Of a stretch of 64,000 nucleotides of DNA, positions 1 through 10,300 are shown piece by piece. The notes beneath the pieces were generated by a model. That model worked only from the letters and a program-made list of their open reading frames with translations. It did no database searches and had not been told where the DNA came from. The stretch comes from Microvirga antarctica (GTDB lineage: Bacteria > Pseudomonadota > Alphaproteobacteria > Rhizobiales > Beijerinckiaceae), in the NCBI RefSeq assembly GCF_017921815.1, contig NZ_JAGEMM010000005.1, positions 248,001 to 312,000 on the forward strand, written 5' to 3'. Each line of letters begins with the position of its first letter. The first letter of the stretch is position 1. The position numbers were made by a program, and so were the translations under genes.

Positions 1-77
1 ATGGCCACCCTCCGTCGTCCGTTCCAGGCCACGAACAGCGTCGCGGCAAACAGTAGAAAAAGGACGAGCTGATCCAT
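1..77 (-). CDS. N-terminus of a small membrane protein (partial)
   Basis: Only the first 25 codons are in the window; the gene continues past the left edge. The start begins MDQLVLFLLFAATLFVAW and is followed by a basic stretch (NGRRR). This is one hydrophobic segment with positive residues after it, as in a single-pass membrane or secreted protein. A purine-rich GGGGGGAAA lies about five bases before the ATG on the minus strand. It would be transcribed divergently from leuD. The function is not recognisable and the short length keeps confidence moderate. Confidence 0.45.
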   Translation of the reverse strand, partial: MDQLVLFLLFAATLFVAWNGRRRVA

Positions 78-256
78 AATCGTTTCCCCCCGGAATGATG
101 TCTCGTGTAGCACGCTTCCCCGCGGCTCCGTAAGGTGATCTGCGCGCGCGACCATCATGGGCCTAGTGCTGGCCGGAAGGCTTTGGTAAGAGGCTGTCCG
201 CGAGGGGGCGGGCCAAAAGGCCCGGCCGCGTGCGGTTTGCAAGGAATGTGAAGACG

Positions 257-859
257 ATGGACAAGTTCACCGTGCTGGAAAGCGTCGCGGCGCCGATGCG
301 GATCATCAATGTCGACACCGACATGATCATTCCCAAGCAGTACCTGAAGACCATCAAGCGCACGGGCCTCGGTGTCGGCCTGTTCTCCGAGATGCGCTAC
401 CGCGACGACGGGTCCGAGAACCCGGATTTCGTGCTCAATCAGCCGGCCTACCGCAAGGCCGAGATCCTGGTGGCGGGCGACAATTTCGGCTGCGGATCGT
501 CGCGTGAGCATGCGCCCTGGGCCCTGCTCGATTTCGGCATCCGCTGCGTGATTTCCACGGGCTTTGCCGACATCTTCTACAACAACTGCTTCCAGAACGG
601 CATTCTGCCCATCGTCGTCAGCCCGGAGAATCTGGAAAAGCTCTTCGACGATGCCGAGCGCGGCGCCAACGCCACGCTGACGGTCGACCTGGAGAAGCAG
701 GAGATTCGCGGCCCGGATGGCGGCAGCGTGCATTTCGATATCGATCCGTTCCGCAAGCATTGCCTGCTGAACGGCCTCGACGGCATTGGTCTGACGATGC
801 AGAAGGGCGCCGCCATCGACACCTACGAGGCCAAGCTCAACGAGCGCGCCTGGGTCTGA
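257..859 (+). CDS. leuD: 3-isopropylmalate dehydratase small subunit LeuD
   Basis: Small (swivel-domain) subunit of isopropylmalate isomerase, which with LeuC converts 2-isopropylmalate to 3-isopropylmalate in leucine synthesis in the cytoplasm. The 200-residue product has the normal family length and shows the N-terminal [14 protein letters not shown] stretch and the central [17 protein letters not shown] signature. The ATG at 257 is chosen over an in-frame ATG at 230 because AAGGAA lies ten bases upstream and the protein then starts MDKFTVL. leuC is not in the window; leuB lies about 1.5 kb downstream, separated by an unrelated transglycosylase gene. Confidence 0.97.
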   Translation: MDKFTVLESVAAPMRIINVDTDMIIPKQYLKTIKRTGLGVGLFSEMRYRDDGSENPDFVLNQPAYRKAEILVAGDNFGCGSSREHAPWALLDFGIRCVISTGFADIFYNNCFQNGILPIVVSPENLEKLFDDAERGANATLTVDLEKQEIRGPDGGSVHFDIDPFRKHCLLNGLDGIGLTMQKGAAIDTYEAKLNERAWV

Positions 860-930
860 TCGGCCGCCTGTTTTGGCTACCGCCGGAGCCTTTGCCCAAT
901 ATTAACCAAATTGGTCGCACATTCCGGAGC

Positions 931-2121
931 ATGATTCGTCATCTTGCTCTCGCGCTTGTCGCGACCGCTGGGTTGGCTGCCGCGACGCCGGTATCCGCTC
1001 AGGCCGATTTCCGCTCCTGCCTGTCCGGCCTGCGCAGCCAGGCCGCGGCCAAGGGCATTTCCGGACAGGCCTTCGATCTCGCCACCAGCGGGATTGCGCC
1101 GGACATGAAGATCCTCGAGCTGATGAACAGCCAGCCCGAGTTCAAGACCGAAATCTGGGATTACCTCTCGGCCCTCGTGGACGATCAGCGCGTGCAGGAC
1201 GGCACGGCCGCCATGCGTCAATGGGGCAAGGCGCTCGCCAATGCGGAAGCGCGCTTCGGCGTCGATCGCTACGTGATCGCCGGCGTGTGGGGGGTCGAAT
1301 CCGATTTCGGCAAGAATTTCGGCGATCGCCCGCTCGTCCAGTCGCTGGTGACACTGTCGTGCTACGCGCCGCGCCGCCAGGCCTATTTCACCGGCGAGCT
1401 GATGGCGACGCTCAAGATCGTCCAGGATGGCGACATCGACCCCGCTTCCCTCAAGGGCTCCTGGGCCGGCGCCTTCGGCCACACCCAGTTCATGCCCTCC
1501 ACGTTCCAGCGCCTGGCCGTCGACGGCGACGGCGACGGCCGCCGCGACGTGGTCAATTCGGTGGCCGATGCCACCGCCTCGACGGCAAATTTCCTCAAAA
1601 AAGCCGGCTGGGTGAACAACCTGCCTTGGGGCTATGAAGTGCGGCTGCCGGCGGGCTTCAACGCCGGTCTTGCCGGCCGCAAGAAAAAGCGTGACCTCTC
1701 TGCCTGGGCCGCCATGGGCGTGACCCGCGTCGACGGGCGCCCGCTGTCCGGCGGCTATCCGGCAGCCGTGCTGATCCCGGCCGGCATCAACGGCCCGGCT
1801 TTCATCGTCACGAAAAATTTCGACGCGGTCTATTCGTACAACGCCGCCGAATCCTACGGCCTTGCCATCGCGCTTCTCGGCGACCGGCTCAAAGGCCTGC
1901 CGGGCATCCGCACCGCCTGGCCGACCGATGATCCGCCCCTGTCGCGCGCCCAGCGCCGCGAGCTCCAGCAGCTCCTGACCGCCCGCGGCTACGATGTGGG
2001 CGAGCCCGACGGCAAGGTCGGCCAGAAGACCCGCGACGCCATCAAGGACATCGAGCGCCGCATCGGCCTCGAACAGCGCGGGAGGCCCGGCGGCAAGGTG
2101 CTGGAGGCGGTGCGGGGCTGA
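931..2121 (+). CDS. Lytic murein transglycosylase (MltB/SLT_2 type) with PG-binding domain
   Basis: Predicted periplasmic enzyme that cleaves peptidoglycan glycan strands to 1,6-anhydromuropeptides. The 396-residue protein starts with a signal peptide (MIRHLALALVATAGLAAATPVSAQA). The SLT_2 domain follows, with the likely catalytic Glu in VWGVESDFG and the GAFGHTQFMPSTF stretch typical of MltB relatives. A C-terminal peptidoglycan-binding domain (about residues 330-390, RAQRRELQQLLTARGYDVGEPDGKVG region) completes it. An in-frame upstream ATG at 760 is rejected because it lies inside leuD and would bury the signal peptide. No lipobox was seen, so it is probably soluble rather than a lipoprotein. 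Confidence 0.93.
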   Translation: MIRHLALALVATAGLAAATPVSAQADFRSCLSGLRSQAAAKGISGQAFDLATSGIAPDMKILELMNSQPEFKTEIWDYLSALVDDQRVQDGTAAMRQWGKALANAEARFGVDRYVIAGVWGVESDFGKNFGDRPLVQSLVTLSCYAPRRQAYFTGELMATLKIVQDGDIDPASLKGSWAGAFGHTQFMPSTFQRLAVDGDGDGRRDVVNSVADATASTANFLKKAGWVNNLPWGYEVRLPAGFNAGLAGRKKKRDLSAWAAMGVTRVDGRPLSGGYPAAVLIPAGINGPAFIVTKNFDAVYSYNAAESYGLAIALLGDRLKGLPGIRTAWPTDDPPLSRAQRRELQQLLTARGYDVGEPDGKVGQKTRDAIKDIERRIGLEQRGRPGGKVLEAVRG

Positions 2122-2230
2122 GATAAGGCTCGCGCCTGCCGGTGGAAGGCAAGTCTCTCCCCAAACCCTTGCCAGGACGGCATCGTGCGTCTTGCCAAAC
2201 CCCGTCTCTCCCGCCTAAACCCTCGTCCTG

Positions 2231-2274
2231 TGGCCGGAGTTGATCCGGCCATGCGCGTCCGCTCGGGCGCGGAC
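2231..2274. repeat. Tandem-hairpin palindromic intergenic element, copy 1
   Basis: Two perfect inverted repeats stand side by side: TGGCCGG (2231-2237) pairs with CCGGCCA (2245-2251), and GTCCGC (2257-2262) pairs with GCGGAC (2269-2274). The first is the reverse-complement relative of the hairpin at 28606-28623 (GTGGCCGGA...CCGGCCATG). Short dispersed palindromes of this type are common between genes in Hyphomicrobiales. It lies 62 bases before leuB. Confidence 0.6.
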
Positions 2275-2335
2275 AGGCCCAGATTCCGGCGTGATGTCGG
2301 ACACCACCGCTCACGCACGCACGAGGTTCTCCATC

Positions 2336-3442
2336 ATGGCGACGCACAAGCTTCTTCTTCTGCCCGGCGACGGGATCGGTCCCGAGGTCATGCGGGAGGT
2401 CGAGAAGATTGTGGGCTGGTTCCGCAAGCGCGGCACCGGCTTCGAGACGGAAACCGACCTCGTCGGCGGATCGGCCTTCGATGCCCACAAGGTCGCCATC
2501 ACGGACGCCGCCATGGCCCGGGCGCAGGAAGCCGACGCTGTGTTGTTCGGTGCGGTCGGCGGGCCGAAATGGGATGCGGTTCCTTATGCGGTGCGTCCCG
2601 AGGCCGGCCTGCTGCGCCTGCGCAAGGATCTCGGGCTATTCGCCAATATCCGCCCGGCCATCTGCTATCCGGCGCTCGCCGACGCGTCCTCGCTCAAGCG
2701 CGAGATTGTCGAGGGGCTCGATATCGTCATCGTGCGCGAACTGACAGGTGGCGTCTATTTCGGCGAGCCGAAGGAAATCGTCACCCTTGAGGATGGCTCC
2801 CAGCGCGGTGTGGACACGCAGGTCTATACCACTGGAGAAATCGAGCGCATCACGCGGGTGGCGTTCGACATGGCGCGCAAGCGCCGCAACAAGGTGTCGT
2901 CGGCCGAGAAAAGCAACGTCATGAAGACAGGCGTCCTGTGGCGCCAGATCGTCAGCCGGCTGCACAAGGCCGAGTTCTCGGATGCGAATCTCGAGCATGT
3001 GCTGGCCGACAACGCCGCCATGCAGCTGGTGCGCAACCCGAAGCAATTCGACGTGATCGTCACCGACAACCTGTTCGGCGACATCCTGTCGGACATCGCC
3101 GCCATGCTCACAGGCTCGCTCGGGATGCTCCCCTCCGCCTCGCTGGGCGCCGAGGATCCGCGTACCGGCACGCGCAAGGCTCTCTACGAACCCGTCCATG
3201 GGTCTGCGCCCGATATCGCGGGCCAGGGCCTTGCCAACCCGATCGCCATGATCGGCTCGTTCGGCATGGCGCTGCGCTATTCGTTCGGCCTCACCGAGGA
3301 GGCGGATCGTCTCGATCAAGCCATCGCGGCCGTGCTCGCCTCCGGCACCCGCACGAAGGACATCGCATCCCCCGGCGCCAATGCGGTTGGCACCCGGGAT
3401 GTGGGCGATGCCATCGTCAAGGAACTCGACCGCGCGGCTTAA
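2336..3442 (+). CDS. leuB: 3-isopropylmalate dehydrogenase LeuB
   Basis: NAD-dependent oxidative decarboxylation of 3-isopropylmalate, the third dedicated step of leucine synthesis, in the cytoplasm. The 368-residue protein opens [13 protein letters not shown], has the ELTGGVYFG substrate loop and the NLFGDILSD metal-binding signature, and ends with the [12 protein letters not shown] motif. The start at 2336 gives the family's usual N-terminus and has GAGG about ten bases upstream. In-frame upstream ATGs at 2240 and 2294 add a non-homologous tail and overlap the palindromic element. Confidence 0.97.
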   Translation: MATHKLLLLPGDGIGPEVMREVEKIVGWFRKRGTGFETETDLVGGSAFDAHKVAITDAAMARAQEADAVLFGAVGGPKWDAVPYAVRPEAGLLRLRKDLGLFANIRPAICYPALADASSLKREIVEGLDIVIVRELTGGVYFGEPKEIVTLEDGSQRGVDTQVYTTGEIERITRVAFDMARKRRNKVSSAEKSNVMKTGVLWRQIVSRLHKAEFSDANLEHVLADNAAMQLVRNPKQFDVIVTDNLFGDILSDIAAMLTGSLGMLPSASLGAEDPRTGTRKALYEPVHGSAPDIAGQGLANPIAMIGSFGMALRYSFGLTEEADRLDQAIAAVLASGTRTKDIASPGANAVGTRDVGDAIVKELDRAA

Positions 3443-3447
3443 AGCGC

Positions 3448-3771
3448 CTAGCGGGTCGATCCCGTCGATCCCACCTCGAAGGGGATGGGCGGGATCGGGT
3501 TGGTGGCTCCGACGAACGGCCCGCCGATGGGATCCGGCAGCACCGCACCCCCGAACCGCTCGTTGTTGTTCCACGGCGGCATCACCAGGATCGACATCTG
3601 GCCCGACGTCGCGTAGCGATTCATCGAGCCTACCGGCGCCATGTTGCCGGGATCGAGAAAGCTGCGCGGCTTGACGCGCAAGACCAGCGGCCGGTCCTGA
3701 GCCTCGGCGGCGGCGCTCAATGCCGACAACGCCGTTAGGGAAGCAAGAGTGAAGACAGCAAAGCGTCTCAT
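3448..3771 (-). CDS. Hypothetical exported protein
   Basis: A 107-residue product with a clear signal peptide (MRRFAVFTLASLTALSALSAAAEAQ, cleavage after AEA) and a short mature region rich in Pro, Gly and Asn with a MPPWNNN stretch. GGAG lies about ten bases before the start; an in-frame ATG at 3790 is an alternative. It converges on leuB with only five bases between. No family is recognised. Likely periplasmic or secreted. Confidence 0.6.
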   Translation of the reverse strand: MRRFAVFTLASLTALSALSAAAEAQDRPLVLRVKPRSFLDPGNMAPVGSMNRYATSGQMSILVMPPWNNNERFGGAVLPDPIGGPFVGATNPIPPIPFEVGSTGSTR

Positions 3772-3905
3772 GGTCCAAACTCCATCCATGGCTGTCGCAT
3801 GAGGGCGGGGGCTCTCGAAGGGCAGCGGAGCATCAAGACAAAACGGCTCCGCTTGATTTGTTCCGCCGGGGACGGGCCCTCGCACACCAAAGGAGATGCT
3901 GATCG

Positions 3906-5030
3906 ATGACGGAGCCTTTGCATCCTGTTCTCGCCGCCTGCGACAAGGATCGCTTGGCGGTCCTGGGCGAGACGCCCCTGGTGGCCGAGACCCCGGAGGA
4001 GCTGCTGGACGACGAGACAACCCCGGTCTCGCGCTTTTTCATCCGCAACAACGGCTTGCTGCCTGACCCAGCCCTCGATCCCGAGGCATGGACGCTGACC
4101 GTCGACGGCGAGGTCGAGACTGTCTTGCGGCTTTCCCTGGCCGATCTTAGGCAGCGCTTTCCCGTCAGGACCTTCCGCATGGTGCTGGAATGCGGCGGTA
4201 ACGGGCGGTCCTTCCTCAGCCCCCGGGCCGAAGGCAATCCCTGGACCCATGGGGGCGTCGGCTGCGCCGAATGGACAGGCGTGTCCCTGCGCGATGTGTT
4301 GCAGGCGGCAGGCCTTACACCCGCCGCCGCCCACACAGCCCATTACGGTGCGGATCCCGATAAGACAGGGGACAGCACCATCCCCTCCCTGTCCCGCGGC
4401 ATGCCGGTGGAAAAAGCCCTTGAGGCGCATACGCTGCTGGCCTTTGCCATGAACGGCGAGCCCTTGCCGTTCCTGCATGGGGGGCCGCTGCGGCTGGTGG
4501 TTCCGGGCTGGCCCGGCTCGCTCAGCCAGAAATGGTTGACGCGGATCTGGATCCGCGACCGTGAGCATGACGGACCGGGCATGACGGGCCTGTCCTACCG
4601 CGTCCCGACCCAGCCCTTGGCGCCGGGCCAGGATATTGGCGGAATCCCGTTGCGGATCCTGGAATCCATGCCGGTGCGCAGCATCATTTCATCGCCCGGA
4701 CCCGAAACATCCCATCCCGCCGGGACCCGGAATCTCAGTGTCCGTGGCGCCGCATGGGCGGGCGACGATGAGGTGAACGCCGTCGACGTCACCCTGGATG
4801 GCGGCGTCACCTGGACCCCGGCCGTTCTCACCACGCCGCTCAACCGCTACGACTGGACCCGGTGGCGCGCCGACTTGGCGGTGCCGGCGGACGGGGCCTA
4901 CACCGTCCATGCCCGGGCAACCGATTCCCAAGGGCGGGCACAGCCCTTTGTCCCTTCCAACTGGAATCCCAACGGCTATGGCTGCAACGTCATGCACGGG
5001 GTGCCGATCAGGGTCGGCTCGGCCCCTTGA
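3906..5030 (+). CDS. Sulfite oxidase-family molybdopterin enzyme
   Basis: Member of the sulfite oxidase/SorA-SoxC fold family. An oxidoreductase molybdopterin domain (about residues 45-225) carries the molybdenum-ligand Cys at residue 96 in MVLECGGNGRS. It is followed by a Mo-co dimerisation domain (about 245-365, with VTLDGGVTW and the C-terminal NWNPNGYGCNVMHGVP). Unlike most bacterial periplasmic members it has no Tat or Sec signal, so it may be cytoplasmic unless an upstream start is missed. No cytochrome c partner or heme domain is adjacent. It may oxidise sulfite or act on another oxyanion. Its 3' end overlaps the convergent downstream gene by 23 bases. Confidence 0.88.
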   Translation: MTEPLHPVLAACDKDRLAVLGETPLVAETPEELLDDETTPVSRFFIRNNGLLPDPALDPEAWTLTVDGEVETVLRLSLADLRQRFPVRTFRMVLECGGNGRSFLSPRAEGNPWTHGGVGCAEWTGVSLRDVLQAAGLTPAAAHTAHYGADPDKTGDSTIPSLSRGMPVEKALEAHTLLAFAMNGEPLPFLHGGPLRLVVPGWPGSLSQKWLTRIWIRDREHDGPGMTGLSYRVPTQPLAPGQDIGGIPLRILESMPVRSIISSPGPETSHPAGTRNLSVRGAAWAGDDEVNAVDVTLDGGVTWTPAVLTTPLNRYDWTRWRADLAVPADGAYTVHARATDSQGRAQPFVPSNWNPNGYGCNVMHGVPIRVGSAP

Positions 5031-5808
5031 CGCCCGCCGACGCCGTCCGGGCCGGCGGCGGGCAGGCCTCGGCGCGGATTTTTTCCGAGCGGCCGAACAG
5101 CGTCTTGAGCGCCGGATCGGCGGCGCCGACCAGCATCAGGCTGTCGATGAAACAGGCAAGCTGACGTGAATCGGCCACCTGGGCGTCCGACCCGCATAGC
5201 CAGCCCTGAAAGCCGAACGCCGCGTCATCGTCCCGGAACCGGAACGCCTGGCAGCCGAGTTCGGCCGGTCCCGCAAGGGTCACGGCCGCAACTTCCACCG
5301 GGCCGAATTTCGTCGTGAGCAAGCCGGTCTGGGCATTCCGCTCGACCGACAGGCCGGCCTCCGCCGCGCGCCGGACCACATCCACGTAGAAGCTGCGGGT
5401 CATGGGCGGAATCCCTGCACTCACGCTGATCCGGCCGTAGCGTGTCTCGCTGGGCGCGCCGATCACCATCGTGTCCTCGCGCCCGCCGCTCACATGACGC
5501 CGGGCCTCGATGGCGACGGGACTCGGGGTCCGGTCCAGGGCGTAGAGCGGGGTCGCCGTCGCGAGCGGCGTCCAGGTCGCCGGGGGCGCGCTCAGGACGG
5601 TGACGGGAACGGGCCGGGGACTGTCTGCGGCGGGCGAGGTCGCAGGGCGCTCCTGCTGGGCCAGAAACGCCAATGCGGCGATGCACAGGCCCGAAAACAG
5701 CATCATGCGCAGCCAGGGCAAGCGCCGGCGCGACCGCACGAGAGGGCGCTCGTCCTCAAGGTCGAACGTGTCGTCGTCGTCCTCGTCCCGGTCCAGCGGC
5801 CTTGGCAT
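5008..5808 (-). CDS. Hypothetical single-pass membrane-anchored protein
   Basis: A 266-residue protein with an acidic N-terminus (DRDEDDDDTFDLEDE), a basic patch, one transmembrane segment (about residues 34-50, MMLFSGLCIAALAFLA), a Pro/Ala-rich linker and a soluble C-terminal domain with four Cys residues. This topology puts the C-terminal domain in the periplasm. No known domain is recognised. It converges on and overlaps the sulfite-oxidase-like gene by 23 bases. Confidence 0.75.
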   Translation of the reverse strand: MPRPLDRDEDDDDTFDLEDERPLVRSRRRLPWLRMMLFSGLCIAALAFLAQQERPATSPAADSPRPVPVTVLSAPPATWTPLATATPLYALDRTPSPVAIEARRHVSGGREDTMVIGAPSETRYGRISVSAGIPPMTRSFYVDVVRRAAEAGLSVERNAQTGLLTTKFGPVEVAAVTLAGPAELGCQAFRFRDDDAAFGFQGWLCGSDAQVADSRQLACFIDSLMLVGAADPALKTLFGRSEKIRAEACPPPARTASAGVKGPSRP

Positions 5809-6204
5809 GCGGTCCCTGCGCGACGCGCCCGTCGCGTCAGCCCTGTTCTACCGTATCGTCCGGGGCAGTTCGACGGGTTTTGCCCGGCAGCGTGAATCAG
5901 ACCTTACCGAACCCGCCGGCCGGGAAGGCGGCCGTCGCGCGAGAAGTCTCGACGAAAAGAGATGTCTTGACGAAACCCCGTCTTTGATGTGTTTCTGCTC
6001 GACCGAGCCCGAACGGCTCCGGATGGACGATGGCAATGACGCTGCTCACGCGCACGACGAGCAAAACGAAAACCGTCACGACGGCTGTGAAAACGGCCGC
6101 CTAGCCTCGTCGTCCCCGGTCCTCTCTCCCCACGGGGCGAGAGGCGATACCCGACAAGGGTATCCATGCTGCCCGGGGAGAGCGTAAAAACAGGAGACGT
6201 CACA
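5809..6204. other. Intergenic region before asd, with two tandem hairpins
   Basis: This 396-base gap separates the divergent genes at 5808 and 6205. No convincing gene is visible in it. Close to asd are two inverted repeats. CCTCTC-T-CCCC (6121-6131) pairs with GGGG-C-GAGAGG (6134-6144). GATACCC (6146-6152) pairs perfectly with GGGTATC (6158-6164) across a five-base loop. A TTGACG at 5967-5972 could be a -35 element but no good -10 follows. The hairpins fall in the probable asd leader. Confidence 0.5.
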
Positions 6205-7236
6205 ATGGGTTACAAGGTCGCCGTAGTCGGCGCGACGGGCAATGTGGGCCGCGAGATTCTGAACATTCTCGCCGAGCGCGCCTTCCCGGTCGACGAGGTG
6301 GTGGCGCTGGCCTCCCGCCGCAGTCAGGGCACCGAGATTTCCTTCGGCGACAAGACGCTGAAGACCAAGACGCTCGACATGTACGATTTCTCGGACGTGG
6401 ATCTCGTGCTCATGTCGGCCGGCGGCGAGATCGCCAAGGAATGGGCGCCCAAGATCGCAGCCCAGGGCGCCGTCGTCATCGATAACTCGTCCGCCTGGCG
6501 CTACGATTCGGACGTGCCGCTGGTGGTGCCCGAGGTCAATGCCGACGCGGTGCGCGGCATGAAGAAGGGCATCATCGCCAACCCCAATTGCTCCACCGCG
6601 CAGCTGGTGGTGGCCCTCAAGCCGCTGCATGATTTTGCCACCATCAAGCGCGTGGTGGTCGACACCTACCAGTCCGTGTCCGGCGCCGGCAAGGATGGCA
6701 TGGACGAACTCGACCGCCAGACCAAGGCGCTCTATTCGCTGCAGGATCTCAAGCAGGAGAAGTTCCCCAAGCGCATCGCCTTCAACGTCATCCCCCATAT
6801 CGATGTTTTCATGGAGGACGGCTACACGAAGGAAGAGTGGAAGATGATGGCGGAGACGAAGAAGATCCTCGACCCCAAGATCAAGCTCACGGCCACCTGC
6901 GTGCGTGTGCCGGTCTTCATCGGCCATTCCGAGGCCGTGAATGTGGAATTCGAGAAGCCCATTTCGGCCGAGGAGGCCCGCACGATCCTGCGCTCCGCGC
7001 CCGGCGTCGTCGTCATCGACAAGCGCGAGGCCGGCGGCTACATGACCCCCCACGAAGCGGCCGGCGAGGACGCCACCTATGTGTCGCGCATCCGCGAGGA
7101 CATCACGGTCGAGAACGGCCTGTCGTTCTGGTGCGTGTCCGACAACCTGCGGAAAGGTGCTGCCCTCAATGCCGTGCAGATCGCCGAGGCGCTGATCAAT
7201 CGCGGCCTTCTGCCGACCCGCAAGCGCGCCGCCTGA
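6205..7236 (+). CDS. asd: Aspartate-semialdehyde dehydrogenase
   Basis: Reduces aspartyl-4-phosphate to aspartate-4-semialdehyde with NADPH, the branch-point step for lysine/diaminopimelate, threonine and methionine, in the cytoplasm. The 343-residue protein has the N-terminal GATGNVGREIL nucleotide-binding loop, the catalytic Cys in NPNCSTAQL (about residue 131) and the dimerisation-domain VRVPVFIGHSEAVNVEF segment. The ATG at 6205 has CAGGAG eight bases upstream. An in-frame ATG at 6166 would run through the second hairpin's flank and is rejected. A strong bidirectional terminator follows. Confidence 0.97.
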   Translation: MGYKVAVVGATGNVGREILNILAERAFPVDEVVALASRRSQGTEISFGDKTLKTKTLDMYDFSDVDLVLMSAGGEIAKEWAPKIAAQGAVVIDNSSAWRYDSDVPLVVPEVNADAVRGMKKGIIANPNCSTAQLVVALKPLHDFATIKRVVVDTYQSVSGAGKDGMDELDRQTKALYSLQDLKQEKFPKRIAFNVIPHIDVFMEDGYTKEEWKMMAETKKILDPKIKLTATCVRVPVFIGHSEAVNVEFEKPISAEEARTILRSAPGVVVIDKREAGGYMTPHEAAGEDATYVSRIREDITVENGLSFWCVSDNLRKGAALNAVQIAEALINRGLLPTRKRAA

Positions 7237-7257
7237 CACCCGTCGCAGAACAATTGA

Positions 7258-7289
7258 AAAAACCCCCGCTGGCGACAGCGGGGGTTTTT
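7258..7289. terminator. Bidirectional intrinsic terminator
   Basis: A perfect 14-bp stem (AAAAACCCCCGCTG, 7258-7271, with its complement at 7276-7289) and the tetraloop GCGA. The A-run on one side and T-run on the other let it work in both directions. It separates the convergent asd and RTX genes. Confidence 0.93.
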
Positions 7290-7310
7290 CCATGTGGGGG
7301 AGAAGCCCGG

Positions 7311-10300
7311 TCAGATGATGAAGAAGTCCTTGGCGGTCATCTTCAGGCCCTTCTTGATCTGGGCGATCTCGACAGCAGCCTTTCCGCCCGACCCGTCCAG
7401 GTCGTAGGACAGCACGCCCTTCTGCTTGTTGTAGACGAGATAATCGTCCGCATCCTTGGCCTTGTCGCCGATGGTGAAGAACTTGGCGTTCAACTTGCCG
7501 GGCTTGGCCTCCGCGCCTTTGCCGAGCTTCTTGAAGATCGCGTTGTCCAGCCAGATCGTGTCGTCCTTGACGTTGAAATCGGCGATCTTGTCGAGGTTCG
7601 ATTTCTTGTTCAGCCTGGTGCTGAACACGAAGGTGTCGCGGCCGGCGCCACCGGTCAGGACATCCTTGCCGGCAGCACCCCACAGAATGTCGTCGCCGGC
7701 TCCGCCGCCCAGCGTATCATTGCCCGCGCCACCCTTGAAGATGTCGTTGAAACCGCTGCCGGCGGTAAATTCCGGGTTCATGTCGCTTACCGCCACCGTC
7801 AGGGTCTTGGTGACGCTGAGCCCGCCGGCATCTTTCGCCCAGACCGTGACCTGATGCGAGGCCGCCTGTTCGAAATCCAGCTTGAAGCCGTTCTTCACCA
7901 CGAGTTGGTGGCCGATAACGGCGAAGCGGTCGTCGCCGCCGCTCAGACCGAACGTCATGGTGCCGGTGCTGCCATCCGGATCGAGCGCCGAGAGATCGCC
8001 AATCACCGTGCCTTCGGCCGCATATTCGGCAGCCGTCCCGGCTCCGGCGAGAACGATGTCAGTCGGCGCGTGATTGACCGCCGCAACGTCGTCGTTGGTG
8101 ATGGTGCCTGAGGCCGAGCCATGGGCTGCGCTGATGGTCGCCCCGCCGGTGGCGTTCGAGAGAGCGACCGTGAAGGCCTCGTTGCCCTCCACGATCGTAT
8201 CGCCCTTGACCTTGATGGTGATGGTCTTGGTGGTCTCGGTGCCGGTGAAGCTGACGGTGCCGGTGAGCGCGTCCACATCATCCGCCGTGATACCGTTGCC
8301 GGTGGCGATGGTCCAGGTCACGTCAGTGGCGCCGGCGGGGTTATCACGGGAGACCGTGAAGGTGTAGTCGGTCAGGCCCGTATCGCCCTCCGTGACCGCG
8401 GCGGTCGCTGTGGCGATCGAGAGCAGCGGCGGCGTGACGACGACGATCTCGTCATCGTTGAGGATGGTGCCGGTCGCACTGCCATGGGTGGCGCTGATGG
8501 TCGCCCCGCCGGTGGCATTGGACAAGGCGACGGTGAAGGCCTCGTGGCTTTCGACCGCCGTGTCGCCCTTGACCTTGACGGTGACGGCCTTGGTGGTCTC
8601 GTTCCCGGCGAAACTGACGGTGCCGTTGAGCGCGTCGAAATCATCCGCCGTGATGCCGCTGCCTGTGGCGATGGTCCAGGTGACGTCGGTGGCGCCGGCG
8701 GGGTTCTCGCGGGTGACCGTGAAGGTGTAGTCGGTGAAGCCCGCATCGCCCTCGGTCACGGAGGCGGTTGTCGTGCCGATGGAGAGCAGGGGCGGCGTGA
8801 CGACAACAGGCTGATCGTCGTTGAGGATGGTGCCGGTCGCACTGCCATGGGTGGCGCTGATGGTCGCCCCGCCGGTGGCATTGGACAAGGCGACGGTGAA
8901 GGCCTCGTGGCTTTCGACCGCCGTGTCGCCCTTGACCTTGATGGTGACGGTCTTGGTGGTCTCGTTCCCGGCGAAACTGACGGTGCCGGTGAGCGCGTCG
9001 AAATCATCCGCCGTGATGCCGCTGCCTGTGGCGATGGTCCAGGTGACGTCGGTGGCGCCGGCCGCGTTTTCGCGGGTGACCGTGAAGGTGTAATCGGTGA
9101 AGCCCGCATCGCCCTCGGTCACGGAGGCGGTCGTCGTGCCGATGGAGAGGACCGGCGGTGTCGTGCCGCCTCCCGACGGATCGTCGTTGAGAATGGTGCC
9201 GTTGGCGTGGCCGTGCGTGGCGCTGATGGTGGCCCCGCCGGTGGCGCTCGAAAGTCCGATCTCGAAGGCTTCGTGTCCTTCCACCAAAGTGTCGCCCTTG
9301 ACCTTGATGGTGAGGGTCTTGGAGGTCTCGTTGCCGGTGAAGCTGACGGTGCCGGTGAGCGCGTCGAAATCGTCCGCCGTGATGCCGTTGCCGGTAAAGA
9401 TGGTCCAGGTGACGCTGTTGTCTCCGGCCGCGTTGTCGCGGGTGACCGTGAAGGTGTAGTCGGTGAAGCCCGTATCGCCCTCGGTCACGGAGGAGGTCGC
9501 CGTGGCGATGGAGAGGACCGGCGGGGTCACGACGACGGCCTGATCGTCGTTGATGATGGTGCCGGTCGCACTGCCATGGGCCGCGCTGATCGTGGCCCCG
9601 CCGGTGGCGTTGGACAAAGCGACCGTGAAGGCTTCGTGCCCTTCGACCGCCGTGTCGCCCTTGACCTTGATGGTGACGGTCTTGGACGTCTCGGTGCCGG
9701 TAAAGCTGACGGTCCCGGTGAGCGCGTCGAAGTCGTCGGCCGTGATGCCGTTGCCGGTAGCGATGGTCCAGGTGACGTTGTTGTCGCCGGCCGCGTTGTC
9801 GCGGGTGACCGTGAAGGTGTAGTCGGTGAAGCCCGTATCGCCCTCGGTGACGGAAGAGGTCGCGGTGCCGATGGACAGAACCGGCGCGTCCAGTGTCCCG
9901 CCGGCGACCGGATTCACGGTGATCAGGAAGTCCTTGTAGACCGAGGCCGAACCCGCCGCCCCGTTATTGTCCGTCACCTTGACGGTCACCGTATAGGTCT
10001 CGGTATGGGTGATGTCGCCGAGGGCCGCGACCTTCAACTGGCCGTTCTCGATCTTGAAGCGGCCACCGGCGTTGCCGGCGCCGCTCGAGCCGCCGCTGCC
10101 GGTGGAATCGAAGGAGTAGATCAGCCCGGTCGCCCCGTCGGGATCGGACGCGTTCAGCGCGCCGATCACCGTGCCGTCCGTCGCGTTTTCGCTGATGGTG
10201 GCGACGTGCGAGCCATCCGCGAAAGCAAGGTCGGTCGGGGCCTCATTGAGGTTGGTGACGTAGACCTTCATCGTGAGATCGGCGGAGGCGAGCCCGGCGC

